Shown: positions 25,429-33,298 of the stretch, in pieces
How the letters are laid out: each line of letters starts with the position of its first letter
Numbering within the stretch: position 1 is the stretch's first letter
Assembly: GCA_038327195.1 (NCBI GenBank)
Contig: JBBQKU010000004.1
Coordinates: forward strand, 1 to 64,000
DNA length: 64,000 bases
Source of the DNA: UBA4416 sp038327195
GTDB taxonomy: Bacteria > Bacteroidota > Bacteroidia > B-17B0 > Aurantibacillaceae
Direction of reading: 5' to 3'
The notes under the pieces: model-generated
Seen by the model: the letters and a program-made list of their open reading frames with translations, nothing else
The model's database searches: none
What the model was told of the DNA's origin: nothing
Position numbers and translations under genes: made by a program

Positions 25429-25453
25429 TAAAAACTAAACATTAAAAACTAAA
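25429..25453 (-). repeat. Right arm of inverted repeat framing the four-helix-bundle gene
   Basis: Reverse complement of this segment equals 25008-25032 except at one position. The arm ends 2 bases short of the pdhA stop codon (25456-25458), and its inner end is 4 bases from the TTG start of the enclosed gene. Confidence 0.8.
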
Positions 25454-25455
25454 AA

Positions 25456-26466
25456 CTACTCTTGTATGTATGGATAATTTGGTTCAGCATAAACGTCTTT
25501 GTAAAGTTCATCCGCTTCAGGATAAGGACTTTCCTCAGCAAATTGAACTGATTCGTCAACTAATGCTTTAACGCGAGCCTCCGCAGCTTCAATTTCAGCT
25601 TCATTAATCCATTTATTTTCAATCAATGTATTTAAAACTTTTTGAATTGGATCTTGTTCTTGATATTCTTTTACTTCGTCTTTTGTACGGTAAGTTTGAG
25701 CATCACTCATACTATGACCTTTGTAACGGTAAGTTTTCATTTCTAAAAAAGTAGGACCATCTCCGCGCCTTGCTCTTGCAACAGCTTCTTCCATAGCTTC
25801 ATGAACAGCTTCAACATTTAAACCATCAACTGGTTTTGAAGGCATATCGTATGCTAATCCTAATTTCCAAAGTTCGTGTACATTACTAGTTCGTTCTACA
25901 GAAGTTCCCATCGCATACATGTTATTTTCAACGATAAAAATTACAGGTAATTTCCAAGTCATAGCCATATTAAACGCTTCGTGTAGAGCGCCTTGTCTAA
26001 CAGCGCCATCGCCCATCGAACACACACATACATTATCGTTACCTGCATATTTATCTGCAAATGCAATGCCTGCGCCTAATGGAATTTGGCCACCAACAAT
26101 TCCATGCCCACCAACAAAGTTATGTTCTTTACTAAAAATATGCATCGAACCACCTTTGCCTTTGCAGCAACCAGTGATTTTAGCATACATTTCGGCCATT
26201 ATATATTTTGGATGCAAACCTAAACCAATAGCGTGTGCGTGACAACGGTATGCGGTTATATGTTTATCTTCTTTTTTAGTAGCACTTACAGTTCCAGCAA
26301 CAATAGCTTCTTGCCCAATATACAGGTGACAAAAGCCTTTAATTTTTTGTTGTACATATACTTGTCCAGTTTTCTCTTCAAACTTACGCATCAATAGCAT
26401 GCTTTCATACCATTTTAAATATTGTTCTTTAGAAAACTTATTCTTTTTTTCAGCCGATTTAGCCAT
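25456..26466 (-). CDS. pdhA: Pyruvate dehydrogenase E1 component, alpha subunit
   Basis: 336-residue thiamine diphosphate-dependent subunit that, with E1-beta, decarboxylates pyruvate. Landmarks: YRCHAHAIGLG (His in the active site, near 80), GGSMHIFSKEHNFVGGHGIVG, the TPP/Mg motif GDGAVRQGALHEAFN followed by IFIVENN (about 155-185), and YRYKGHSMSDAQTYR, the phosphorylation-loop-like segment. The stop codon borders the right arm of the inverted repeat enclosing the four-helix-bundle gene, which splits pdhA from pdhC. A Bacteroidota-type -7 element lies 24 bases upstream. Confidence 0.96.
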   Translation of the reverse strand: MAKSAEKKNKFSKEQYLKWYESMLLMRKFEEKTGQVYVQQKIKGFCHLYIGQEAIVAGTVSATKKEDKHITAYRCHAHAIGLGLHPKYIMAEMYAKITGCCKGKGGSMHIFSKEHNFVGGHGIVGGQIPLGAGIAFADKYAGNDNVCVCSMGDGAVRQGALHEAFNMAMTWKLPVIFIVENNMYAMGTSVERTSNVHELWKLGLAYDMPSKPVDGLNVEAVHEAMEEAVARARRGDGPTFLEMKTYRYKGHSMSDAQTYRTKDEVKEYQEQDPIQKVLNTLIENKWINEAEIEAAEARVKALVDESVQFAEESPYPEADELYKDVYAEPNYPYIQE

Positions 26467-26489
26467 AAAATTTAAAATTTAATTTGATA

Positions 26490-26497
26490 CAAAAATA
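26490..26497 (-). promoter_or_regulatory. Possible -7 element of the pdh operon
   Basis: On the minus strand this reads TATTTTTG (TAnnTTTG), 24 bases before the pdhA ATG. No TTTG at the usual upstream spacing. Confidence 0.35.
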
Positions 26498-26529
26498 TAA
26501 CTAATTGTGAAATAGTAAAGGGTTTCGGA

Positions 26530-27027
26530 CTATTTTAAATGTTTTTTGTTAAACATGAGAGGAAGTAAGTTTTCTATGCTATCTGAAACATAAATTTTAC
26601 CTGTTTCTCCACTCATTATGATGCGAATTGGCGATTCATCACGGCTTTCATATTCTGAAATGGCTTGTCGGCAAGCCCCACATGGAGGAATTGGCTCAGT
26701 AATTATTTGGTTTTTAGAAGTTACTGATATTGCAATGGTTTTTACTGCAACTTTTGGATAAATGGCACTTGCATGAAAAATTGCCACTCTTTCGGCACAA
26801 AGTCCAGAAGGATAAGCAGCATTTTCTTGGTTGTTACCAATTTGTGTTTTACCATTATGGAGTAAAATAGCAGCACCAACCTGAAAATTGGAATATGGAG
26901 CATAAGCTGATTTAACCGCTTTTTTTGCCAATTTTAGTAATTGTAGATCTTCGTCGGGTAAATCTTCCATCGATTTATAAACCTCAAAATTTGTTGTAAT
27001 GGTTAGTTTGGTTGCTTTTGATTTCAT
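26530..27027 (-). CDS. cdd: Cytidine deaminase
   Basis: 165-residue homotetrameric-type cytidine deaminase that converts cytidine to uridine. The zinc site is formed by CAERVAIFHA (Cys, catalytic Glu) and PPCGACRQAISEY (two Cys). YAPYSNFQVGAAIL and NQENAAYPSGLCAER complete the family signature. It is somewhat longer at the N-terminus than the ~130-residue bacterial forms. It stands alone, divergent from the OmpA-like gene to its right. Confidence 0.95.
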   Translation of the reverse strand: MKSKATKLTITTNFEVYKSMEDLPDEDLQLLKLAKKAVKSAYAPYSNFQVGAAILLHNGKTQIGNNQENAAYPSGLCAERVAIFHASAIYPKVAVKTIAISVTSKNQIITEPIPPCGACRQAISEYESRDESPIRIIMSGETGKIYVSDSIENLLPLMFNKKHLK

Positions 27028-27133
27028 TAAAAATAAATTGATTTACAAGATACTAAACATTCGTATAAAAACAATTTTAAGTCAATATATTCGTTTATGG
27101 AATTGAGTATAAAACATTTTTGAAATTATTAAA

Positions 27134-27712
27134 TTGAAATTTGTGAAATTTAAAACAGTTTGTTTTTTAGCACTTGTAGCAATGTGCTTTTTAAATTCTT
27201 GCGCTATCCATAAAAAATTTCCTTTTATCTGTTTTGCCAGCGGGTGTGTAAAAGAGCAGTTTAAAGTGCGTGAAATCAAAGCTGGGATTAAACGAATGAG
27301 GGGGGAAGCAAGTCTTAGAAAAAGAAAAAGAAATAAAGGCAAGTCAGATTTAAATCATGTAGAAGCAAGTGCTGAAACGAAAACAATCGCTGATACTGTT
27401 AATGTTGAGCAATCAATGAAGTTTTCTTTAGTAAAACAAGACACGTTGATAACCATTCAATTTTCCTCTAAAGATGAAATAATTAGTGCTGAAGATCAAT
27501 TGTTTTTGAAACACTACATGGCTAAAACCAATACGAGTAAAATTATTGAAATTTTTATTCAGGAATTTTATGATGAAAATCAAACTGTTAAGACGAATAG
27601 AGTTAACGCTATAAAACTGTATTTAATAAGTTTGGGTGTTCCAAAAGAAAAATTAACAGTAAAAAATTCAAAAGAAGCGCTCAAAAATTATGTTGAAATT
27701 TTAGTTCACTAG
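27134..27712 (+). CDS. Lipoprotein with OmpA-like C-terminal fold and basic linker
   Basis: 192 residues. An N-terminal hydrophobic segment ends with a lipobox-like CFLNSC (Cys at about 22), suggesting an outer-membrane lipoprotein. A very basic stretch follows (RMRGEASLRKRKRNKGKS, about 53-70). The last 90 residues resemble a shortened OmpA-like domain (LVKQDTLITIQFSS, then TNRVNAIKLYLISLGVPKEKL), but the diaminopimelate-binding Asp of true OmpA domains is not apparent, so peptidoglycan binding is uncertain. Divergent from cdd and convergent with the next gene. Confidence 0.6.
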   Translation: MKFVKFKTVCFLALVAMCFLNSCAIHKKFPFICFASGCVKEQFKVREIKAGIKRMRGEASLRKRKRNKGKSDLNHVEASAETKTIADTVNVEQSMKFSLVKQDTLITIQFSSKDEIISAEDQLFLKHYMAKTNTSKIIEIFIQEFYDENQTVKTNRVNAIKLYLISLGVPKEKLTVKNSKEALKNYVEILVH

Positions 27713-27721
27713 TCTCAGATT

Positions 27722-28336
27722 TTATTTGTCTAATACAACCTTGTCTTTTATATTATTATTTTCAATCCATTCATTCAAGTACTTTTGAAACAAAGGAATG
27801 TCTTTCAGAATATCGGAACGTAATGTAAATGTTTTATTGTTTTTGTCAAGAAAATAAGTCAATCCGTGCCTGCTTTCAATTTTTTGAATTGAGCCAGCAT
27901 GTAAAATATCTAATTTATTTGTGCTAACAATTAAAAGTTCTTTGTCGAAAGCAATGTATGATAAACCCTTAACGTACCTAAAGATGACAACTAAAATTTC
28001 GGTTCCGGCAACTAAAAAACAAACAAAAGAAAAATATTTTATAATACTTCCCGAAAAATAAAGGAGAACTCCACTAAAACAAAACACAATGACTTTTATT
28101 AACCGTTTAGCAATGAAACCATAGGTAAAATAAGGTATTTTATTAGCAGATTTATTGATTGTTGAAATGGAGTAAGCTTCATTTAAACTGGCAATTACAT
28201 ATAACAATCCAATTCCGCCATACAAATATCTTATTTCAACATAGCCAATATTATTTGAAAACATAAAGACTAAACTTACGCCAAGTAAAAAAAATAATAC
28301 GATGTTTTTTAGAATTATAGATTGAGTAGATTTCAT
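27722..28336 (-). CDS. Hypothetical multi-pass membrane protein
   Basis: 204 residues, not recognised. There are about four hydrophobic segments (roughly 10-26, 33-48, 75-92 and 95-112) followed by a soluble C-terminal domain of about 90 residues (for example IQKIESRHGLTYFLDKNNKTF). The soluble part resembles the small PH-like domain of some bacterial membrane proteins, but the match is by eye only. It lies between the OmpA-like lipoprotein gene and a TlpA-like gene. Confidence 0.6.
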   Translation of the reverse strand: MKSTQSIILKNIVLFFLLGVSLVFMFSNNIGYVEIRYLYGGIGLLYVIASLNEAYSISTINKSANKIPYFTYGFIAKRLIKVIVFCFSGVLLYFSGSIIKYFSFVCFLVAGTEILVVIFRYVKGLSYIAFDKELLIVSTNKLDILHAGSIQKIESRHGLTYFLDKNNKTFTLRSDILKDIPLFQKYLNEWIENNNIKDKVVLDK

Positions 28337-28522
28337 CGTTTTTTAGTTTAATTACTTACAAATATACGGGAACTTCTATGAATTCATTTTTCGAGACGAA
28401 CAAATTTTTAAAAACGCAGAATACAAAGGTATTTGAGGCTTTTAAAAATGAGGTTCAACGATGAAAAAGGAATTAAATAGAGTTTCGGTAAGTGTTTTAA
28501 AGAAGAAACAGTCTACAAAAAC

Positions 28523-29941
28523 CTATCTAATACCAGGAATAGTATTTTTCTTTCTTGGCCTAAACAACGCATTAAATTTATATTCAATGCCTTCGCTAGG
28601 AGCTAAAGCAGGCGATTGGGCTAGTTGCATTTGTTGGTTAATAAAGAAAAATCCTGAGAAAGATTTTATTTGATAGGCTTGTTTAGCTGTGCTGTTTTTG
28701 CCCTGGTGTAAAATGATCCAATTTTGTTTTGGGTTTGCTTTTAAGTATGACAAATATTGCTTTACACTATCATCTAAACATATACTTACAAAAGTCACTT
28801 TATCATTAAATTTTTTCTTCAAATCAATTATTTTTTGCATTTCCTTCATACTCATGTCGCTTTGAGTAGAAAAATAATTTAGGTATACATATTTCCCTCT
28901 TAAATTTTGTAGTTCGAATTGATTTCCTTTGATATCATTTGCAATAAAGTTAGGAGCATTAGCGCCTGGTTGCAATTGGTAAAAACTCTGAAGAGCATTT
29001 AAAGCAATTTTTTGATGCTCAGCAATTTTTGATTCTCTATACAATTGTTCTAAAATAGTTTTTACTTGTTGTTGATTAATATCGGGGCTGTAATAAAAAT
29101 CGATTAATCCCTTTAAGATTAAAAGATCTTTAAGCGTATCGTTTGATGTTGTTTTGTCAGAGCTAAATTCTCGTTTCAAATCCTGATAGCTCCCAAAAGT
29201 ATTAATACTGTTATAAATTGAACCACCATTTTTTGTAGAAGCATATGCTTTTAAATACCCTTTAAAATGAGCGTTAAAAAATTCCATATACTCATAGTTA
29301 GTATACAAAATTGGCTTATGTGCAATAAACTGATTGTATAAAAAGTTTTTGTTTTTAGAAGTATTGGTATAGAAATTAGCAAAGGAATACTCAACATATT
29401 TTTTAAAGTAAGGGTTTTTAATATGTTGGTACCTTTTTTTTGATGCTAATAAAAACGTATCGAGTAGCGCGTTTATTTTAGTTGGAGTTAAATAAGCATC
29501 TTTTGATTTTAAAAATAAGTTATTGTATTGAGAGTTGAAATCAATAATTAAGGCATTAAGCTCTGTGCTATCTTTACCGTAAACGCTAATATTTACATAG
29601 CTTTCGGTGCCTTCTTGATTGTTGTTTAGAGAATCTTTGCCAGGAAAATAAATACCATATACAAAATTAGGCTGAATGTAAATTTTGCCTATAAGGTTAT
29701 CAACGCTAATAAAAATAGGCTTAGTTGTTTTGCTGTAAATTTTAAATTCAAAATACCCATCTTTATCAACGGTATCTTTTTCTTCTATTATTTTTGTGTA
29801 GGAAACGTAATCTAAATAATCACTTAAAATTATTTCTTTACCAATATGAGACGGGTGCGCTTTTCCCTTTATAGTAATGTTTTGCCCAAAACTTTGAAGA
29901 GCGAAAATAATTATGGGAAGTAGTGCTGTAAATAGCTTCAT
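28523..29941 (-). CDS. Secreted TlpA-like thioredoxin-fold protein lacking the CXXC motif
   Basis: 472 residues. Signal peptide 1-19 (ending QSFGQ), an N-terminal DUF4369-like beta domain (ITIKGKAHPSHIGKEIILSD), a long helical middle and a C-terminal thioredoxin-like domain starting PGANAPNFIANDIKGNQFELQNLRGKYVYLNYFST. Where TlpA-family proteins have W-C-x-x-C after this strand, this protein reads STQSDMSMKEM, with no Cys, so it cannot be a dithiol oxidoreductase. The later YLSYLKANPKQNWIILHQG segment fits the fold. The role may be structural or binding. It overlaps a short open frame on the other strand that I reject. Confidence 0.82.
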   Translation of the reverse strand: MKLFTALLPIIIFALQSFGQNITIKGKAHPSHIGKEIILSDYLDYVSYTKIIEEKDTVDKDGYFEFKIYSKTTKPIFISVDNLIGKIYIQPNFVYGIYFPGKDSLNNNQEGTESYVNISVYGKDSTELNALIIDFNSQYNNLFLKSKDAYLTPTKINALLDTFLLASKKRYQHIKNPYFKKYVEYSFANFYTNTSKNKNFLYNQFIAHKPILYTNYEYMEFFNAHFKGYLKAYASTKNGGSIYNSINTFGSYQDLKREFSSDKTTSNDTLKDLLILKGLIDFYYSPDINQQQVKTILEQLYRESKIAEHQKIALNALQSFYQLQPGANAPNFIANDIKGNQFELQNLRGKYVYLNYFSTQSDMSMKEMQKIIDLKKKFNDKVTFVSICLDDSVKQYLSYLKANPKQNWIILHQGKNSTAKQAYQIKSFSGFFFINQQMQLAQSPALAPSEGIEYKFNALFRPRKKNTIPGIR

Positions 29942-30047
29942 GGTAATTTATAAGTATAAAAATACAAAAAAGTTACAATGTTTTTAAGAATTTTGCAAAC
30001 GGTAATCTGCTTTATAGCGATGTGATATTTTATTATAAAAAAGATAA

Positions 30048-30725
30048 TCAGTCTTTTGATTCATTAAATTTTAAATCAACTTTGTTTTTACCAAACATAT
30101 AGCCAATACTTAACTGAATATTTTGACTGTATTTGATTCTGTAAATATTAGTTTCACCGCCATTATAACTATTTAAATATAATTTCTTATTAAATTCAGA
30201 AACAATCAGACTTAGTTCGACAAACATTCGTCTATTTTTTATAGGAAAATAGTAACCGAAATTTGACTCAAATCCATATGTGAAATTTAATTTCGATTCC
30301 TTACCCCCTTTTATACTATATGTATTAGAATGAAAAACTCTAATACCTCCTATTATACCTAAATTAACATAGAAATTTTTCAAGTTATATGAAAACAAAA
30401 AAGGAATTTTTAGATATGTATTTGTTGATTTTGTTACTTCCAAACTACTATCACTATGTGAATAATTTTTATATTCATAAAATTTATAATTATTACCAAT
30501 ATAAAGTAAAGAAATACCAGTTTTAAATGAAAATTTATTTGCAAAATTGTAATTTATTTTATATTCTAAATTAGGAAAGTATATTCCTGAGGTTGATTGA
30601 TGTTTTGGAATATTACGATTAGTATAATTAAAAGAAATAGCAATTCCCTTATCCCTTTTTGGGAGTGTTTGCGCATTAATTGAATAATTTAAAACAAAAA
30701 ACAATATTATATATATTTTACTCAT
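30048..30725 (-). CDS. Outer-membrane beta-barrel protein (porin-like)
   Basis: 225 residues with a signal peptide (1-18, ending SINAQ) and alternating aromatic strands typical of an 8- to 10-strand barrel of the PorT/OmpW-like type in Bacteroidota (for example KINYNFANKFSFKTGISLLYIG, FNYTNRNIP and FVELSLIV). The C-terminus does not end in the usual Phe, so the precise strand register is uncertain. It sits between the TlpA-like gene and an orphan T9SS tail. Function unknown. Confidence 0.75.
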   Translation of the reverse strand: MSKIYIILFFVLNYSINAQTLPKRDKGIAISFNYTNRNIPKHQSTSGIYFPNLEYKINYNFANKFSFKTGISLLYIGNNYKFYEYKNYSHSDSSLEVTKSTNTYLKIPFLFSYNLKNFYVNLGIIGGIRVFHSNTYSIKGGKESKLNFTYGFESNFGYYFPIKNRRMFVELSLIVSEFNKKLYLNSYNGGETNIYRIKYSQNIQLSIGYMFGKNKVDLKFNESKD

Positions 30726-30773
30726 TAATTATAAATTTAGTGTTATAATTTATTTTATTTGTTTTAAAATTAA

Positions 30774-31064
30774 TTAAATACCTTTATTTTGATTATTTAA
30801 GAATACTTCTTTTATATTAATTCCTTCGTTAAGTGTTTCCTCAAAAATTATTACGCCTAGGCTATTATAAATTTTCAAAGTGCCATAAACTGATTCCGAA
30901 AAAGTAATATTAAAACTACCGATATTTGGGTTGGGTGATACATTTATTATATTTTCATTCTCTAAAACCTCTGGTAACATTATTGAATCTATAATAGGTT
31001 CCTTTACTCTAGCGCTATAAACACAAGGCTGAATGTATGAGGAAAAAACACTAGTAGCTTCCAA
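30774..31064 (-). pseudogene. Orphan T9SS sorting-domain fragment
   Basis: 96 residues that consist of little more than a partial T9SS type A domain. After a short start (MEATSVFSSYIQPCVYSARV) it has the signature VSPNPNIGSFNITFSESVYGTLKIYNSLGVIIFEETL, but it ends at NNQNKGI, before the final strand and the basic residues that complete the signal. No signal peptide and no passenger domain are present upstream. It looks like the remnant of a larger T9SS protein, cut at both ends. The upstream 31065-31112 is an A-rich stretch with no coding sense. Confidence 0.65.
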
Positions 31065-31112
31065 AAGCTTAATTTATAGTTTAAAAAAAGAAGGTAAAAA
31101 AAAGAAAAAATG

Positions 31113-31655
31113 TTAATCTACTTTATTCTCAAAAAAACTAAAATGTACGTTTCCATATTTTCTACACTCTGTGAAATATTTTTTTGAGCTTAAATCGGTC
31201 TTTGAACCGTGTTCAATAATTAAAATACCGTTTGAGGATAAGCAATTTTTTTCAAAAACAAGATCGTAGATTTTTTCAATATTTGGTAATTCATAAGGCG
31301 GATCAGCAAATATTAAATCATACTGGCTATGCGATTTAGTAAGAAAGGAAAATACATCAGAACGTTCGTTAAACACGTTTTTAAAGCCCAATTGCTTCGC
31401 GGTCTCTTTAATATAATTTAAACAAGGAGAGTGACTGTCAACCCCTACAATTTTTTTTGCCCCTCTTGATGCAAACTCTAACGAAATATTTCCAGTACCA
31501 CAAAATAAATCAAGTACAGTAAGTTCATCAAAATCTACTTTATTATTTAAGATATTAAATAAGCCTTCTTTTGCAAAGTCAGTTGTTGGCCTTACAGGTA
31601 AATTTTTTGGCGGAAGTAATTGCTTACCTCTATGAGTTCCTCCTATTATTCGCAA
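31113..31655 (-). CDS. rsmD: 16S rRNA m2G966 methyltransferase
   Basis: 180-residue SAM-dependent enzyme that methylates G966 of 16S rRNA. MRIIGGTHRGKQLLPP is the characteristic start, VLDLFCGTGNISLEFASRGA the SAM-binding motif, and DLIFADPPYEL the catalytic DPPY. It overlaps the upstream DUF3822 gene by 10 bases, an arrangement conserved in Bacteroidota. Confidence 0.95.
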   Translation of the reverse strand: MRIIGGTHRGKQLLPPKNLPVRPTTDFAKEGLFNILNNKVDFDELTVLDLFCGTGNISLEFASRGAKKIVGVDSHSPCLNYIKETAKQLGFKNVFNERSDVFSFLTKSHSQYDLIFADPPYELPNIEKIYDLVFEKNCLSSNGILIIEHGSKTDLSSKKYFTECRKYGNVHFSFFENKVD

Positions 31656-32473
31656 AACAATCTATTTAATAAAGTATAATTAAAATGTTGTGGCATGCCT
31701 TCAACCCCACTATAATTCAAACTTTTATTTCCGCTTGCTAATCTTAGGTTAGCAATGTATTTTTTTAATACTGTAACTAATTCTGAATCGCTTGCAATAT
31801 TTCCTATTAAACAAATTTTTGCGGTAAGCGGATTTAAGTGATGTTGTTCTAATAAGAATAGAAGATAATATAATACGTCTTGCTCTGTTTTTACAGCAAA
31901 CTGATTAACCATAACTAATTCGTGTTCGTTTTTCACAACCAACTCGATATATGTATTATTTACATTTAGTAAAACTTGTTCATTTAGTAAATCTTTAGAA
32001 TTAAGCATTAATTGAGCTAGCACAGCTAAGGAATGTTTCAGTTGGTGGTTTGGGAAGGTTTGATCAAATAAGGATTTTAAAGATTCGGAAATACTATAAA
32101 TTAGTTTAACAGAACTTGAAATATCATTAGTTAAAATAATTTTATTTTCAATGTTTCCGCAATTAAATTGTAGCAATTCCTTTTTATCAACTTCGTTATA
32201 AAATGGAGTTGGACATAACGTAAACAGTTCAGTAAAATAGTTTATGTAAACAGCTTTATAATTTTTTTTTGTAAATTGAAAATAATTTAATGCTTTAAAG
32301 AGTGAACTATTGTTGTCATTTTTTGTAAGTTCAGTTTGAGTTATAAAAACAGGTTTAAATGTGCTAAGTTCAAATTCACAAAATGCAATAAATTCATCTG
32401 AATAATCAATCATTAAACCATTTGTAGAATTTGTCTGATCTCCGTAGTTTATATGTTTAAGGTTTAATGCCAT
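31646..32473 (-). CDS. DUF3822 family protein
   Basis: 275-residue protein of a Bacteroidota-specific family of unknown function, placed next to rsmD as in many genomes of the phylum. The fold resembles the ASKHA (actin-like ATPase/PilM-type) proteins by its repeated beta-hairpin segments, but no catalytic motif is obvious. It is translated into rsmD with a 10-base overlap, so the two are likely expressed together. Confidence 0.8.
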   Translation of the reverse strand: MALNLKHINYGDQTNSTNGLMIDYSDEFIAFCEFELSTFKPVFITQTELTKNDNNSSLFKALNYFQFTKKNYKAVYINYFTELFTLCPTPFYNEVDKKELLQFNCGNIENKIILTNDISSSVKLIYSISESLKSLFDQTFPNHQLKHSLAVLAQLMLNSKDLLNEQVLLNVNNTYIELVVKNEHELVMVNQFAVKTEQDVLYYLLFLLEQHHLNPLTAKICLIGNIASDSELVTVLKKYIANLRLASGNKSLNYSGVEGMPQHFNYTLLNRLFCE

Positions 32474-32491
32474 TATCTAATGCAAAACTAA

Positions 32492-33256
32492 TTATTTATA
32501 ATGAAATTGACGGTTAAACTCACTACAAATAATAGCACAAGCATTGGCTGCATTTAATGATTCGCTTCCATTTATACTTGCTGATGGAATGGTTATAGGC
32601 ACTGTAATTTGTTTAAGGACGGCTTCTGATATGCCATTTGCCTCATTTCCAATAATAATTATTCCCTTTTTTAAATTAGTTTTATAAATATTTTCGCCAT
32701 TTAAAACAGCACCATATACCGGAATGCCTTTATATTTTCTTAATAATTCTTCAAAATCTACATATTCAACATTTACCCTTAGTATAGCTCCCATTGTTGC
32801 CTGTAAGGTTTTGGGGTTAAAAAGTTCAGTACATTGTTTAGAACAAAACACCTGCTTAACACCAAACCAATCTGCAATTCTAATGATTGTTCCTAAATTA
32901 CCCGGATCTCTAATATCGTCTAAAAACAAATAGGTTTCTATTTGCGAGTCGAGACTTAGTTTGTTTGTATTTGTGCTGTTTACAATGGCTAAAACCTGAT
33001 TGGGGGCTTGTTGAGTGCTAATTTTTTTTAGTTCTTCTTCACTTATTTCCGTATAAGCTAAACCCTTTGTTTTAAGTAAAGCTAGATTTTTAGATATAAA
33101 CGGCAAAGTTGCTAATACTTCAACTATTTGGTATTTATCACTATTAATGAACTCTAAAACAACTTTAGCCCCTTCAACTATAAACAATAGTTCTTCCTCT
33201 CTATTTTTTTTAGAGTGGAGTGATTGAATATATTTTACATGGTTTTTACTAATCAT
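32492..33256 (-). CDS. TrmH family RNA methyltransferase (SpoU-type)
   Basis: 254-residue SPOUT-class enzyme. An N-terminal substrate-binding part (ISKNHVKYIQSLHSKKNR) precedes the SpoU methylase domain with YLFLDDIRDPGNLGTIIRIADWFG, IIIIGNEANGIS and PITIPSASINGSESLNAANACAI, the three conserved motifs forming the SAM knot. It probably methylates ribose 2'-O of rRNA or tRNA. It is divergent from tamL with a 42-base gap. Confidence 0.95.
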   Translation of the reverse strand: MISKNHVKYIQSLHSKKNREEELLFIVEGAKVVLEFINSDKYQIVEVLATLPFISKNLALLKTKGLAYTEISEEELKKISTQQAPNQVLAIVNSTNTNKLSLDSQIETYLFLDDIRDPGNLGTIIRIADWFGVKQVFCSKQCTELFNPKTLQATMGAILRVNVEYVDFEELLRKYKGIPVYGAVLNGENIYKTNLKKGIIIIGNEANGISEAVLKQITVPITIPSASINGSESLNAANACAIICSEFNRQFHYK

Positions 33257-33298
33257 AATTTAAAGCTAAATTAGTACGCTATAAATGTAATAAACCTT

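Noticed and set aside
28378..28673. Two short rightward frames (27 codons from 28378, overlapping ATGA into a 70-codon frame at 28461)
   Set aside because: The longer one runs into the 3' end of the secreted TlpA-like gene on the other strand, which has strong coding evidence; neither peptide resembles a known family.
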